Shown: positions 26,206 through 35,845 of the stretch, in pieces
Numbering within the stretch: the stretch's first letter is position 1
Layout: every line of letters begins with the position of its first letter
From: Bacteroidales bacterium Bact_14
Lineage (GTDB): Bacteria; Bacteroidota; Bacteroidia; Bacteroidales; UBA932
Assembly: GCA_001602865.1 (NCBI GenBank)
Contig: LUZF01000007.1
Coordinates: 1-59,088 of the forward strand
Direction of reading: 5' to 3'
DNA length: 59,088 nucleotides
Made by a program: the position numbers and the translations under genes
The notes under the pieces: model-generated
What the model was told of the DNA's origin: nothing
Seen by the model: only the letters and a program-made list of their open reading frames with translations
Database searches by the model: none

Positions 26206-29200
26206 ATGAGCATCTATAAGGCAGCGGTCAAGAATCCGGTCACCACGGCGCTGGTTTTCATCGCCTTCATGGTGTTCGGTATCTTCTCGCTGATGAACAC
26301 CTCCATCGCCCAGTTCCCGGACTTCGACGCGAACGTCATCATGGTGATGTCCACGTACCAGGGAGCGAGCGCATCGGATATCGAAACGAACTTGACAAAG
26401 ACCCTTGAGAACGCCCTGAACAGCGTTGAAGACCTCAAGGAACTGAACTCCCGTTCCCGGGAGAATACCTCCATCCTGACCCTGCAGTTCAAGTACGGCG
26501 TCGACATCGGAGAGGCCATGAACAATGTCCGTGACAAGCTGGACATGGTGAGCTCAGTCCTGCCGGAAGGCGCGACGAATCCCACCATCTTCAAATTCTC
26601 GATGGACGACCTCCCGATCCTCATCCTTTCCGCCACGGCGGAGGAGAGCCTCCCGGGCCTCGACAAAATCCTGGATGACCGGGTGACGACCCCGCTCGCC
26701 CGTGTCTCCGGCGTGGGTACGGTCTCCGTGACCGGCGCCCCGACCCGCGAGATCCAGGTCTACTGCGACCCGAACAAGCTCCAGGCCTACGGCCTCAGCG
26801 TCAGCACAATCTCCCAGATCATCGGCGCGGAGAACCGCAACCTGCCTTCCGGCAGCATCGACGTCGGCACGAGCACCTTCGCCCTGCGCGTGCAGGAAGA
26901 GTTCTCCGACCCTTCCGAGCTGCTGGACATCGTCCTCGGCAGTGCGAACGGCCGGGCGGTCTACCTGCGCGACGTCGCCACCGTCCGTGACGGCAGCAAG
27001 GAGAAGGAGCAGGAATCCTTCACGAACGGCACCCGTTCCGCCCAGATCATCATCCAGAAACAGACAGGCGCCAACACCGTCAACGTCATCCGGGATGTCA
27101 AGAAACAGCTGGCGGAGATTCAGAAGGACCTTCCCTCGGACATCCGGATCACCACGGTCATCGACTCCTCGGACAACATCATCAATACCATCCATACCCT
27201 GCTGGAGACGATCATCATCACCTTCCTCGTCGTGATGCTCGTCGTCTTCGTCTTCCTGGGCCGCTGGCGTGCGACCTTCATCATCGTCCTCTCCATCCCG
27301 ATCGCCCTGCTCGCCTCGCTGGTCTATCTTTTCGCGACGGGCAACACGCTGAACATCATCTCGATGTCCGCGCTCACGATTGCCATCGGCATGGTCGTGG
27401 ACGACGCCATCGTCGTCCTGGAGAATATCTCGACGCACCTCGAGCGCGGGGAGAAACCGAAGGAAGCCGCCGTGCTGGCGACCTCCGAGGTGGGTATCTC
27501 CGTCATCGCCTCGACGCTGACGATGCTCTGCGTCTTCCTTCCGCTTACGATGGTCAGCGGCATGGCCGGCCTCATGTTCAAGCAGCTCGGCTGGATCGTC
27601 AGCATCATCATGATCGTTTCGACGACGGCGGCGCTGACGCTCGTGCCGATGCTCTGCTCGCGCTTCCTGCGCAGCGGGCGCAAGACGGGCCGGGCCTATG
27701 AGATCGTCTTCGGCCCGATCAACCGCGGCCTGGATGCCATCTCGAGCTTGTATGCCCGCGTGATCAACTGGGCGGTGACCCACCGCAAGACTGTCATCCT
27801 GGGATCCGCGGCCATCTTCCTGGTGGTCATCGGCACCCTCGCGCCGGGCCTGAACACCGAATTCTTCACGATGGGGGACCAGGGCCGCCTGACCGTCTCC
27901 GTCGAACTGCCTGCCGGCACTTCCCAGCAGGTGACCGGCGAGCTGGGCGCCCGTCTCTGGGAGGAGATCACGGAAGCCGTCCCGGAAATCCGCCAGGGAA
28001 GCTACTCCTTCGGCCAGGCCGGTTCGGACAACGCCTACGCCAGCATGCAGAACAACGGCTCCAACATCCTTTCGATGAACATCAACCTCGGCAGCCAGGA
28101 GGATCGCGACCGCAGCAGCGCCGAAATCGCCGATGTCGTCCGCGGCATCCTGGCGAATTACCCGGAAATCCGGCGTGCGACCGTCTCCGACGGCGCCGGC
28201 ATGATGGGCGGCGCCTCGACCGTGGAGCTGGAGATTTACGGATATGACTTCGAGACCACCGACGCGGCGGCCCGGACCTTCCAGGAAAAGATGGCTGCGA
28301 GCCCGATGTTCTCGCAGGTCATCCTGAGCCGCGACGAGTACACCCCGGAATACCAGGTGAAGTTCGACCGGACGAAGCTCGCGCTGAACGGCCTGAATTC
28401 TTCGACCGCAGGCGCCGCGTTCAGCGCGGCGATGAGCGGCGCCGTCACGTCCTATTACCGGGAGGACGGCGAGGAATATGAAATCCGGGTCCGTTACGCC
28501 CCGGAATTCCGTACCAGCGTCGCCGACATGGAGAATATCATCCTGTACAATGCCGCCGGCCGGCCCGTACGCATCAAGGACATCGGTGAGATCGTGGAGA
28601 CCCGCGTCCCGCCGACCATCGAGCGCAAGGACCGCCAGCGCGTCATCACCGTGACCGGTACGGTCGCCCGCGGCGCCGTGCTCGGCGAAGCCGTCAATGC
28701 TACACGCGCCATCGTGGATGCGACGGAGATTCCCGCCGAACTTTCGACCGTGATCGCGGGTGATTACGAAGAGCAGCAGGACATGTTCCATGACTTGATC
28801 ATCCTGATGATTCTGATCGTCCTGATGGTTTACATGGTCATGGCCTCGCAGTTCGAGTCCTTCATGAGCCCGTTCGTGATCATGTTCTCCGTGCCGTTCG
28901 CCTTCGTGGGCGTGATCCTCGGCCTGCGGGTGACGGGCACCGCGCTGGGCGTGATGGCGATGATCGGCATCCTGATCCTGCTGGGTATCGTGGTGAAGAA
29001 CGGCATCGTCCTGATCGACTACACGATCCTCTGCCGCAACCGCGGCATGAACGCCGTCGAAGCGTCCGTCACCGCCGCCCGCAGCCGTTTGCGCCCGATT
29101 CTCATGACGACCTTGACGACCGTGCTGGGTATGCTCCCGATGGCCATCGGCCGGGGCGAAGGCGCCGAACTCTGGCGCGCGCTCGGCATGACCGTCTGCT

Positions 29201-29316
29201 GGGGCCTCACCATTTCCACGATCGTGACCCTCGTCCTGATTCCGGCGGTCTATTGCGTCTTCGCCACCCGCCAGGAAAGGAGCAGGGCCGGAAGGGAAGT
29301 GGAGGAAGTGTTTTAA
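26206..29316 (+). CDS. RND multidrug-type efflux pump, HAE-1 family
   Basis: A 1,036-residue inner-membrane proton-driven pump of the AcrB type. It has twelve predicted membrane helices in two repeats, each with a large periplasmic porter loop. The first helix segment is [19 protein letters not shown]. The proton-relay aspartates Asp399/Asp400 lie in [14 protein letters not shown], and the fourth-helix equivalent in the second repeat is [14 protein letters not shown]. The start is 2 bases after the adaptor stop. Together the three proteins span the envelope to expel hydrophobic compounds. In contrast to the DUF2723 gene, this gene contains many CATG tetranucleotides (about twenty by eye). Confidence 0.95.
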   Translation: MSIYKAAVKNPVTTALVFIAFMVFGIFSLMNTSIAQFPDFDANVIMVMSTYQGASASDIETNLTKTLENALNSVEDLKELNSRSRENTSILTLQFKYGVDIGEAMNNVRDKLDMVSSVLPEGATNPTIFKFSMDDLPILILSATAEESLPGLDKILDDRVTTPLARVSGVGTVSVTGAPTREIQVYCDPNKLQAYGLSVSTISQIIGAENRNLPSGSIDVGTSTFALRVQEEFSDPSELLDIVLGSANGRAVYLRDVATVRDGSKEKEQESFTNGTRSAQIIIQKQTGANTVNVIRDVKKQLAEIQKDLPSDIRITTVIDSSDNIINTIHTLLETIIITFLVVMLVVFVFLGRWRATFIIVLSIPIALLASLVYLFATGNTLNIISMSALTIAIGMVVDDAIVVLENISTHLERGEKPKEAAVLATSEVGISVIASTLTMLCVFLPLTMVSGMAGLMFKQLGWIVSIIMIVSTTAALTLVPMLCSRFLRSGRKTGRAYEIVFGPINRGLDAISSLYARVINWAVTHRKTVILGSAAIFLVVIGTLAPGLNTEFFTMGDQGRLTVSVELPAGTSQQVTGELGARLWEEITEAVPEIRQGSYSFGQAGSDNAYASMQNNGSNILSMNINLGSQEDRDRSSAEIADVVRGILANYPEIRRATVSDGAGMMGGASTVELEIYGYDFETTDAAARTFQEKMAASPMFSQVILSRDEYTPEYQVKFDRTKLALNGLNSSTAGAAFSAAMSGAVTSYYREDGEEYEIRVRYAPEFRTSVADMENIILYNAAGRPVRIKDIGEIVETRVPPTIERKDRQRVITVTGTVARGAVLGEAVNATRAIVDATEIPAELSTVIAGDYEEQQDMFHDLIILMILIVLMVYMVMASQFESFMSPFVIMFSVPFAFVGVILGLRVTGTALGVMAMIGILILLGIVVKNGIVLIDYTILCRNRGMNAVEASVTAARSRLRPILMTTLTTVLGMLPMAIGRGEGAELWRALGMTVCWGLTISTIVTLVLIPAVYCVFATRQERSRAGREVEEVF

Positions 29317-29333
29317 TTCCCATACCAAATGCT

Positions 29334-29341
29334 TATATTTG
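29334..29341 (+). promoter_or_regulatory. -7 box for thioredoxin
   Basis: TATATTTG, 24 bases before the thioredoxin ATG at 29366 and 17 bases after the pump stop. Confidence 0.6.
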
Positions 29342-29365
29342 CGAGTATCTTTCAATAAACGAATT

Positions 29366-29680
29366 ATGGAAAAAGTCATCACCAATACGAACTTCAGCGA
29401 CATCCTCGCTTCCGACAAGCCCGTCCTCGTGGACTTCTGGGCGACCTGGTGCGGCCCCTGCCGCATGCTCGGTCCGACCATCGACGACATCGCCGCCGAG
29501 TATGAAGGCCGCGTGGTCGTTGCGAAATGCAACGTCGACGACGCGGAGGACATCGCCGCCCAGTGCGGTATCCGCAACATCCCGACCCTGATCTATTTCA
29601 AGGACGGAAAGGCCGTGGACCGCAGCGTAGGCGTCGTCCCGAAATCCGATATCGAATCCAAACTCAATGCTTTGCTTTAA
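29366..29680 (+). CDS. trxA: Thioredoxin
   Basis: A 104-residue cytoplasmic thioredoxin. The redox motif WCGPC (residues 28-32) lies in [15 protein letters not shown], and the cis-proline loop [12 protein letters not shown] follows at about 74-85. It reduces disulfides in target enzymes and is recharged by thioredoxin reductase. No signal peptide is present. The start is the ATG at 29366, since the longer frame reads into the promoter. The small barrel gene begins 1 base after its stop, an unusual partner, so they may share a transcript. Confidence 0.95.
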   Translation: MEKVITNTNFSDILASDKPVLVDFWATWCGPCRMLGPTIDDIAAEYEGRVVVAKCNVDDAEDIAAQCGIRNIPTLIYFKDGKAVDRSVGVVPKSDIESKLNALL

Positions 29681-29681
29681 T

Positions 29682-30308
29682 ATGAAAAAACTCCTTACAG
29701 CTGCCGTTGCGCTGTTTGTCTCCGTGGCGGCTTACGCCCAGGGTGGCGGCATCATCGCGGGCTATACCGCATCCCAGATGTCCCTCAAGCAGGAAGTCCA
29801 GAACATCGGCGCGAACATCAAGTCCGCCCCGAACTTCCACGTAGGTTTCGCCTACAACCAGCCGCTGGTGCTCGGTTTCGCGATCCAGCCTGAAATCCTG
29901 TACTCCAGCAAGGGTACGACCTGGGGCATCGGCGGACAGGACGTGACCGGCCGCATGAGCTACATCGAAGTCCCGGTCCAGCTCCAGTGGGGCATCGACC
30001 TCATTGCGCTGAAGCCGTACGTCTTCGCCGAGCCGTTCGTCGGTTATGCCCTTTCCGGCAAGGTCGACTTGAACGGCCTGATCAACGCCGGGAAGGAATT
30101 CGACATCAACGACCTCGACAGCCGTCTCGAATACGGTTTCAGCGTCGGCGCCGGCGTGATGCTCCTCGGCCATCTCCAGGCTTCCTTCAAGTATTTCTGG
30201 AATTTCGACCAGTGCGGATTCGGCGACTATATGAAGAATGTACAGTCCGCCCTTTCCGACAGCAAGGGTTTCAGCGGCCTGAGCCTTTCCGTAGGCCTGT
30301 TCTTCTAA
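29682..30308 (+). CDS. Small outer-membrane beta-barrel protein
   Basis: A 208-residue secreted protein (signal peptide about 1-19, ending YAQ) with alternating amphipathic strands such as FHVGFAYNQPLVLGFAIQPE and YIEVPVQLQWGIDL and a C-terminal LSLSVGLFF that ends in phenylalanine, a typical barrel-insertion signal. This fits the porin-family, eight-strand OmpX/OmpW-like barrels common in Bacteroidota. The cargo or structural role is not visible. It starts 1 base after the thioredoxin stop and the LOG gene follows after 6 bases. Confidence 0.75.
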   Translation: MKKLLTAAVALFVSVAAYAQGGGIIAGYTASQMSLKQEVQNIGANIKSAPNFHVGFAYNQPLVLGFAIQPEILYSSKGTTWGIGGQDVTGRMSYIEVPVQLQWGIDLIALKPYVFAEPFVGYALSGKVDLNGLINAGKEFDINDLDSRLEYGFSVGAGVMLLGHLQASFKYFWNFDQCGFGDYMKNVQSALSDSKGFSGLSLSVGLFF

Positions 30309-30314
30309 TACTGT

Positions 30315-30854
30315 ATGGGTAAGGCGGCTGCAGTTTTCTGCTCCTCATACCCCGACATTGACCCTGCGTTCAACGAGGCGGCACGCGCGATCGTCCGGAC
30401 TCTTTGTGGCAGGGGCTTTGCCGTTGTATCGGGAGGTACCGTGCGGGGGACGATGAAGGTCGTCGCCGACACGGTCGTCGAATGCGGCGGGACCCATATC
30501 GGTGTCCTGCCCCGCTATATGGCGGAATATGCTTACCCGGACCTGACCGAGCTCGTCTGGACCGACACGATGTCGGAACGCAAGGAGTACATCCGCAGCG
30601 TCGCGCGCGAGCTCGCGATCGTGCTCCCCGGTGGAATCGGGACGATGGACGAGTTCTTCGAGACGCTGACCCTCGCGAAGTTGGGGAAGTACGACGGCCA
30701 TATCCTGGTATGCAACATCAAGGGATACTATGACAATCTGGAGGCGCTGCTGGACTATTTCGTCCGCAGCGGCATGCTGGATCCGGCCGCCCGCGCGCTG
30801 GTGGATTTTCCAACATCCCTGGAAGAATTTGAAAAGCTGCTCGAGGCATGTTGA
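30315..30854 (+). CDS. LOG family protein (nucleoside-monophosphate phosphoribohydrolase-like)
   Basis: A 179-residue Rossmann-like protein of the TIGR00730/LOG family, whose studied members cut the N-glycosidic bond of adenosine-type monophosphates, including cytokinin ribotides. The catalytic motif PGGIGTMDE is at residues 105-113 and an arginine lies upstream at SERKEYI (about 87-93). The first nucleotide-binding motif (SGGTVRGTM, 39-47) departs from the usual GGG--GLM, so the substrate may differ. It overlaps the next gene by 7 bases and starts the six-gene cluster. Confidence 0.8.
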   Translation: MGKAAAVFCSSYPDIDPAFNEAARAIVRTLCGRGFAVVSGGTVRGTMKVVADTVVECGGTHIGVLPRYMAEYAYPDLTELVWTDTMSERKEYIRSVARELAIVLPGGIGTMDEFFETLTLAKLGKYDGHILVCNIKGYYDNLEALLDYFVRSGMLDPAARALVDFPTSLEEFEKLLEAC

Positions 30855-31834
30855 GAGAGGAGATACAGGCCTGGCTGGGCGAAGACTGGAAGGCGCTGGA
30901 GGCATCGCTGGCCGCTTCCCTGCGGAGCGACATCGCGCTGCTGGACGCCACCAACGCATCCCTCCTGTCCCAGGGGGGCAAGCGCATCCGTCCCATCCTG
31001 GCGCTGCTCTCCGCCCGGGCTTGTGCCCCTGACGGCAAGGCGACGCAGGACAGCGTCCGCTTCGCCGCGGCCGTCGAGATGCTCCACAATGCCACGCTCC
31101 TCCACGACGACGTCGCCGACGGGAGCGCCGAGCGCCGCGGCCATCCGACCGTGATGCGCCTGCTGGGCCCGGCGGCCTCCGTGCTCATCGGGGATTTCTG
31201 GCTGGTGCGCTGTATGGACACGGTCCTGTCCGCGCCGGAACGGGGGAATGCCGTCCTGCGGGTCTTCTCGAAGACCCTGGCGGACCTCGCGGAAGGCGAG
31301 ATGCTCCAGATGGAGAAGGCCGGCCTCGGGGATACGACCGAGGCGGAATATATGCGGATCATCTACGCCAAGACGGCGTCGATGTTCGAGACGGCTTGCG
31401 TCAGCGGCGCGATGTCCGTGGATGCGCCCGCCGGATGGGTGGATGCGCTGCGGGAGTACGCGCGCTGCCTCGGCCTGGCCTTCCAGATCCGCGACGACAT
31501 CCTGGACTACGACGGCGGGCAGGCCCTCGGCAAGCCGACCGGCGTGGACCTCCGGGAAAAGAAAATCACCCTCCCGCTGCTCGGCGCCCTCCTCCAGGTG
31601 GACGACGCGTGCGGCAGGGAAATCCGCCGGATGGTCCGGGAAATCGACGGCTATCCGGAATATTGCGCCCAGATCCGGGAGTTCGTGCTGGCGCGGGACG
31701 GCATCGCGTATGCCGCCGCGCGGGCGGACGAACTGACCGGGCAGGCGGTGAAAGCGCTCGCGCCGCTGCCGCGGAGCGAGGCGCGTGACAGGCTGGAGGC
31801 TGCTGCCCTGGCCGCTGCGGCGAGAAAGGCATGA
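30848..31834 (+). CDS. Polyprenyl diphosphate synthase (first of two)
   Basis: A 328-residue trans-prenyltransferase that builds long isoprenoid diphosphates, probably the side chain of menaquinone. The first aspartate-rich motif is DDVAD (residues 87-91) after a GGKRIRP segment, and the second is DDILD (216-220). The residues before the first motif are small or medium-sized, which in this family tends to allow long products, but the chain length is not predictable here. The start overlaps the LOG gene, and the stop overlaps the delta' gene by 4 bases. A second synthase gene lies at 57301. Confidence 0.88.
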   Translation: MLREEIQAWLGEDWKALEASLAASLRSDIALLDATNASLLSQGGKRIRPILALLSARACAPDGKATQDSVRFAAAVEMLHNATLLHDDVADGSAERRGHPTVMRLLGPAASVLIGDFWLVRCMDTVLSAPERGNAVLRVFSKTLADLAEGEMLQMEKAGLGDTTEAEYMRIIYAKTASMFETACVSGAMSVDAPAGWVDALREYARCLGLAFQIRDDILDYDGGQALGKPTGVDLREKKITLPLLGALLQVDDACGREIRRMVREIDGYPEYCAQIREFVLARDGIAYAAARADELTGQAVKALAPLPRSEARDRLEAAALAAAARKA

Positions 31835-32811
31835 ACCTGCGTGAGATCAAAGGGAATGAAGCGGTTGTGGCCGCGCTGACCGGGATGGTGGATTCCGGCC
31901 GGGTCCCGCACGCCATCCTCTTCCACGAGGAAGACGGCGGCGGCGCCTTCCCCCTCTGCCAGGCTTTCCTGCAGTACCTTTTCTATGGGAATGAAGATAA
32001 TCCAAAGATTTCCAAACTGATCCATTCCGACGTCTTCTATGTCTTCCCGGTCCTTGCGGGAAAACTCTCCGTCGCCTACATCTCCGAGTTCCGCGAGCTT
32101 GCGCTGCGCAATCCGTACTTCACGGAGGAGCAGCTCGACGATGCCTGCGGCTTCGAGGGAAAGACCAGCACGATCGCGGTCGCCGAGGCGAACGACCTCG
32201 TCGGCAAGCTGGCGTTCCACTCGCTCGAGGGCGGGTACAAGGCGGTCGTGATCTACCTGCCGGAGAAGATGAACGCGCCCGCGGCGAACAAGCTCCTCAA
32301 ATCGCTGGAGGAGCCCTCCGAGCGCACCCTTTTCCTGCTGATCTCCCACGCCCCGGAGAAGCTGCTCCCGACGATCCGCTCGCGCTGCCAGCTGATCCGT
32401 GTGCGCCCGGAAGGGCAGGATGCGCCGGCGGAGAACGAGGGGGAGGAAGTCTACTGGGAGCTCTTCGTGGCCCTGATGAATGCGCTGCTCGCCAAGGACC
32501 TTTCCGCTTCGCTGGATGTGGGTGAGCGGCTGGCCGCGCTGCCGTCGCGGGACAAGATGAAGACTTTCTGCCGTTTCGGAAGCGCCTGCCTGCGGAAGGT
32601 GTTCCTGCTCCAGCAGGGGCTGCCGCAGCTTGCGGCGCTGGATTCGGACGAGGAGGACTTCTTCGGGCGCCTGTCCTCGATGAGCCGCAAGACCTTCCCG
32701 CGCGCCGCCGCCGGCATCTTCGACCGGACGCAGACGCTCATCGAAAGAAATGTGAACCCCAAAATCGCGTTCACCGACCTGGTGAACCGCTTCTATATGC
32801 TAGCCGTATGA
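31831..32811 (+). CDS. holB: DNA polymerase III subunit delta'
   Basis: A 326-residue AAA+-like clamp-loader subunit. The N-terminal nucleotide pocket is degenerate (LFHEEDGGGAF in place of a true P-loop, with no lysine-serine/threonine), as is normal for delta'. Typical features are the NKLLKSLEEPSERTLFLL segment (about 150-167) and the SRC motif in TIRSRCQLIRV (about 180-190). The zinc-binding cysteines found in many homologues are missing. Its ATG overlaps the previous stop (ATGA) and its stop overlaps ricT in the same way. The holB-ricT-gldH order is common in Bacteroidota. Confidence 0.85.
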   Translation: MNLREIKGNEAVVAALTGMVDSGRVPHAILFHEEDGGGAFPLCQAFLQYLFYGNEDNPKISKLIHSDVFYVFPVLAGKLSVAYISEFRELALRNPYFTEEQLDDACGFEGKTSTIAVAEANDLVGKLAFHSLEGGYKAVVIYLPEKMNAPAANKLLKSLEEPSERTLFLLISHAPEKLLPTIRSRCQLIRVRPEGQDAPAENEGEEVYWELFVALMNALLAKDLSASLDVGERLAALPSRDKMKTFCRFGSACLRKVFLLQQGLPQLAALDSDEEDFFGRLSSMSRKTFPRAAAGIFDRTQTLIERNVNPKIAFTDLVNRFYMLAV

Positions 32812-33986
32812 ACACCGACAACGAGACCATCCAATTTGACTGCAGCCGCGGCTGCACCGTCGTCCAGGACGAGGAGACCGGCGCCTACGATTGCACGTAC
32901 CGCGAGGGCTGCTGCAAGCTGGGCGACCACGACTGGCTGAAGGGTGTCGGCAAGGCCGAAAACCCGAACCTGTTTGAAGTCCGATTCAAGAATACCCGCA
33001 AGGGCATCTATATCAATGATTCCGGCCAGAGCATCCGCCAGGGCGACCTCGTAGTCGTCGGCGCTGCGAACGGCCACGACCTCGGCATCGTGACGCTGGA
33101 AGGGGCGATCGTGCTCCGCCAGCTCCGCGCCAAGGGCATCGACCCCGCGACCGCAACGTTCCAGAAGATCTACCGCCGGGCGCGGCCCGCGGACATCTCC
33201 CGCTGGCAGGAAGCCATCGCGCGGGAGCAGGAGACGATGATCGAGGCCCGGCGCATCGCGACCGAGATTGGCCTGGATATGAAAATCGGGGACGTGGAGT
33301 TCCAGGGCGACGGCACGAAGGCGATCTTCTATTACATCGCCGACGGTCGCGTGGACTTCCGCCAGCTGATCAAGGTGTTCGCGGAGGAGTTCCGCATCCG
33401 CATCGAGATGAAGCAGATCGGCGCGCGCCAGGAGGCGGGCCTGATCGGCGGCATCGGCGTCTGCGGCCGCGAGCTCTGCTGCGCGAACTACATCACCAAT
33501 TTCCAGTCGATCACGACTTCCGCCGCGCGCTGCCAGGACCTGTCGCTGAACCCGCAGAAGCTCGCGGGCCAGTGCGGGAAGCTGAAGTGCTGCCTGAATT
33601 ACGAAGTGCCTGTGTACCAGGATGCGCAGTCGCGGATTCCGAAGGTCTCCGAACCGCTGGAGTTCCAGGACGGCGTGGCGTACCTGATGAAGACGGACAT
33701 CCTGAAGGAGATTATGTACTTCTCCTACGACAAGGGGTCCTTCTCCGACCTGATTCCGCTGGACGCTTCCGAGGTGGCGGAAATCATCAAGATGAACCGC
33801 AACGGCGTGAAGCCGGAATCCCTGCGCACCGAGCCGGAGCCGCATATGCCGGAGTTCATTACCGCCGTGGGCGACGACAGCATCACGCGCTTCGACAAAC
33901 CCAAGCGCCGGAAGGGCGGCCGGGGCCGCCGCAAGCGCGGGGGCGGGGAGAAGGGCGGCAACGCCAAGCCGAAGGATGAAGCCTAG
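32808..33986 (+). CDS. ricT: PSP1/RicT-family iron-sulfur protein
   Basis: A 392-residue protein of the PSP1 family (YaaT/RicT). In Bacillus the RicT protein works in the RicAFT complex that carries iron-sulfur clusters and guides RNA maturation. Conserved cysteines are visible as C219, C224, C225 (VCGRELCC) and C256, C261, C262 (QCGKLKCC). A cysteine-containing N-terminal extension (about 1-45) precedes the PSP1 core, and the C-terminus is strongly basic (KPKRRKGGRGRRKRGGG), consistent with RNA contact. RicA and RicF partners are not seen, so the function in this lineage is open. Confidence 0.85.
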   Translation: MNTDNETIQFDCSRGCTVVQDEETGAYDCTYREGCCKLGDHDWLKGVGKAENPNLFEVRFKNTRKGIYINDSGQSIRQGDLVVVGAANGHDLGIVTLEGAIVLRQLRAKGIDPATATFQKIYRRARPADISRWQEAIAREQETMIEARRIATEIGLDMKIGDVEFQGDGTKAIFYYIADGRVDFRQLIKVFAEEFRIRIEMKQIGARQEAGLIGGIGVCGRELCCANYITNFQSITTSAARCQDLSLNPQKLAGQCGKLKCCLNYEVPVYQDAQSRIPKVSEPLEFQDGVAYLMKTDILKEIMYFSYDKGSFSDLIPLDASEVAEIIKMNRNGVKPESLRTEPEPHMPEFITAVGDDSITRFDKPKRRKGGRGRRKRGGGEKGGNAKPKDEA

Positions 33987-34371
33987 GCTCCTGGTCCTGG
34001 CGGTGCTGCTGCTCGCGGCCTGCCACGCGCCGCGCGTGGAGGAATCCTTCGTGGAGGCTTCCTCGCTGCCCGCGCGCGGCTGGTACACCTTCGAATGTAC
34101 GCTGGACGACCCGCAGGGCCGGTATGACCTTTCTTTCTATATGAGCCTGGATATGCGGCCCGCGGAGGCTTCGTTCCCGGTCGTGGTGCGGCTGACCGCG
34201 CCCGACGGGGCGCAGATGGAGGAGCAGGTGTTCTGGGATACGTCGAAGGAAAGGGTGTTGTACCGCAGGGATATCGTTCCGCCGCAGGCGGGGGTATGGA
34301 CGGTCGCGCTGTATGTGCCGGAGTTGAAGGGCCTGCGCGGCATCGGGCTGATCCGGGAAAAGAAACGCTAG
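33976..34371 (+). CDS. GldH-like lipoprotein
   Basis: A 131-residue predicted lipoprotein (LLAAC, Cys16). It overlaps ricT by 11 bases. In many Bacteroidota the gene after ricT encodes GldH, a lipoprotein first found in gliding motility but also present in non-gliding relatives. The visible pattern VEESFVEASSLPARGWYTFEC, a central YDLSFYMSL strand and a C-terminal YVPELKGLRGIGLI fits that family, although the protein is shorter than usual. The name rests partly on gene order. No other gliding gene is in the window, so a motility role is not implied. Confidence 0.6.
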   Translation: MKPRLLVLAVLLLAACHAPRVEESFVEASSLPARGWYTFECTLDDPQGRYDLSFYMSLDMRPAEASFPVVVRLTAPDGAQMEEQVFWDTSKERVLYRRDIVPPQAGVWTVALYVPELKGLRGIGLIREKKR

Positions 34372-34374
34372 CTT

Positions 34375-35148
34375 ATGGGACACGGGAAACTTCGAAAATT
34401 CGCTGAGAACGCGACATTCAGCTGCCTGCTGCAGCCCTCCGCCGGGGAATTGCTCTCGGACGGGTATTTCGCTTTGAAGGACCATCCGGTCAAGGGCCAT
34501 TGGAACGAAAAGATGTTCGCAAAGCCGCAGCCGGTCGTGCTGGAGCTGGGTTGCGGAAAAGGGGAGTACACGATCGACCTCGCGCGCCGCTATCCGGAGT
34601 TCAATTACATCGGCGTGGACATCAAGGGCGCGCGGCTCTGGAAGGGCGCCAAGGAAGCGCACGAGTCCGCGCTCGGCAACGTTGCCTTCCTGCGTACCCG
34701 CATTGAGTTCATCACCGCCTTCTTCGCGCCCGGCGAGGTCTCCCGGATCTGGCTGACCTTCTCGGACCCGCAGATGAAGAGCGAGAATTCGCGCCTGACT
34801 TCGCCGCTGTTCCTGGAGCGCTACCGCCGGATGCTCGTGCCGGGCGGCGACGTGCGCCTGAAGACCGACAGCCGCTTCCTCCACGAGTACACAAAGGCCG
34901 TCGTTGCGGCCAACGGCCTGCGCCTCACGGCCTGCACGGACGACCTTTACGGCTCCGCCCGCCTCGACGAGCCAGCCCTCTACGAGGTCCAGACCTACTA
35001 TGAGAAGATGTTCCTGGAAATGGGTCTGAAAATCACCTACTTATCCTTCATTATCGACCACGCCGGCGATTACGTCTACCCCGACTTCGACGCCCCCTAC
35101 TGGCGCTCGGTCGAAGGACCTAGACGGTCCTTCTCACATCGCACCTGA
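34375..35148 (+). CDS. trmB: tRNA (guanine-N7-)-methyltransferase
   Basis: A 257-residue SAM-dependent enzyme that methylates G46 in the variable loop of tRNA. The SAM motif is VLELGCGKGEYTIDLARRYP (about 55-74), followed by NYIGVDIKGARLW and the family-typical WLTFSDPQMK, with substrate residues later in LKTDSRFLHEYT and VQTYYEKMF. The C-terminal tail of about 12 residues after YWRSVEG is basic and serine-rich and is probably a non-homologous extension. It starts 3 bases after the GldH-like gene and ends the six-gene cluster. Confidence 0.92.
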   Translation: MGHGKLRKFAENATFSCLLQPSAGELLSDGYFALKDHPVKGHWNEKMFAKPQPVVLELGCGKGEYTIDLARRYPEFNYIGVDIKGARLWKGAKEAHESALGNVAFLRTRIEFITAFFAPGEVSRIWLTFSDPQMKSENSRLTSPLFLERYRRMLVPGGDVRLKTDSRFLHEYTKAVVAANGLRLTACTDDLYGSARLDEPALYEVQTYYEKMFLEMGLKITYLSFIIDHAGDYVYPDFDAPYWRSVEGPRRSFSHRT

Positions 35149-35354
35149 CGGGGCGATGACTATCCAACCCCCTACCCCCTTTCAGGGGGACTGCGACCTG
35201 CGCTGCGCTTCGGTCGGTGCCTCCGCTGCTTCGATGTCTTGCGACATCTCGCTGACGCTCCGGCACGCGCGATTCTGCGCGGTACGTCCATGGAAATGGC
35301 GGAAATGGTGGACGGAGACGGGGAATGGGGCGTATGTCCGCAGTAGGGAGGGAT
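35149..35354. other. Intergenic region with small hairpins
   Basis: This 206-base interval lies between the convergent trmB and smpB ends. It holds a hairpin CCCCCT-TTC-AGGGGG (35175-35189) and a second, GATGTC-TTGC-GACATC (35233-35248), with GC-rich sequence of no coding pattern between. No promoter, RNA gene or clear terminator is seen. Confidence 0.4.
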
Positions 35355-35807
35355 CTAACTGCGTTCCAATTCCCGCCGGACGTCCTTTTCCTTGATGGAC
35401 TGGCGCTTGTCGTACTGCTTCTTGCCGCGGGCAAGGGCGATGACGAGCTTGGCGTAGCCATTGTCGGCGACGAAGAGCTTGACGGCGACGATGGTGAGGC
35501 CTTTTTCCTTGTCGGCCTGGCGGAGGTGGCGGAGTTCGCGCTTGGTCAGGAGGAGCTTGCGGTCACGCCGGGGCTCGTGCTGGCCCCAGGAGCCCCAGAA
35601 GTATTGGGCGATGTTCATGCCGCGGACATAGAGCTGTCCGAGGGTGTCGAAATAGCAATAGGCATCCTGGAGCGAGACTTTGCCCGCCCGGATGGACTTG
35701 ATTTCCGTGCCGGCCAGCACGATGCCCGCCGTGTAGGTCTCCAGGAACTCGTAGTCGAAGGAGGCGCGGCGGTTGCTGACCTGGATTTTGCTTTTCGCTT
35801 TCGGCAT
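35355..35807 (-). CDS. smpB: SsrA-binding protein
   Basis: A 150-residue SmpB protein, which escorts tmRNA to stalled ribosomes. The conserved core is present: [20 protein letters not shown] and [19 protein letters not shown], then [12 protein letters not shown] and a basic C-terminal tail with [14 protein letters not shown] that enters the decoding centre. I chose the ATG at 35807; a TTG nine bases upstream is part of the -7 box. The gene is divergent from miaA with 38 bases between starts. No tmRNA gene was recognised here. Confidence 0.97.
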   Translation of the reverse strand: MPKAKSKIQVSNRRASFDYEFLETYTAGIVLAGTEIKSIRAGKVSLQDAYCYFDTLGQLYVRGMNIAQYFWGSWGQHEPRRDRKLLLTKRELRHLRQADKEKGLTIVAVKLFVADNGYAKLVIALARGKKQYDKRQSIKEKDVRRELERS

Positions 35808-35813
35808 AGGGTG

Positions 35814-35821
35814 CAAAGATA
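35814..35821 (-). promoter_or_regulatory. -7 box for smpB
   Basis: TATCTTTG read leftward, 6 bases before the smpB ATG. A one-mismatch box, TAACTTCG at 35834-35841 on the plus strand, lies 4 bases before miaA. Confidence 0.6.
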
Positions 35822-35845
35822 GGAATTTAATCGTAACTTCGCCGT

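Noticed and set aside
26554-29580. A 1,008-codon minus-strand frame opposite the RND pump gene
   Set aside because: A shadow frame; His/Asp/Gly-rich nonsense composition, while the plus strand encodes a complete pump.
33976-34371. Evidence for gliding motility
   Set aside because: Only a GldH-like gene is present, in a context also found in non-gliding Bacteroidota.
35355-35807. Search for a tmRNA gene near smpB
   Set aside because: No tRNA-Ala-like ends or tag-like frame was seen nearby; smpB and ssrA are often unlinked.
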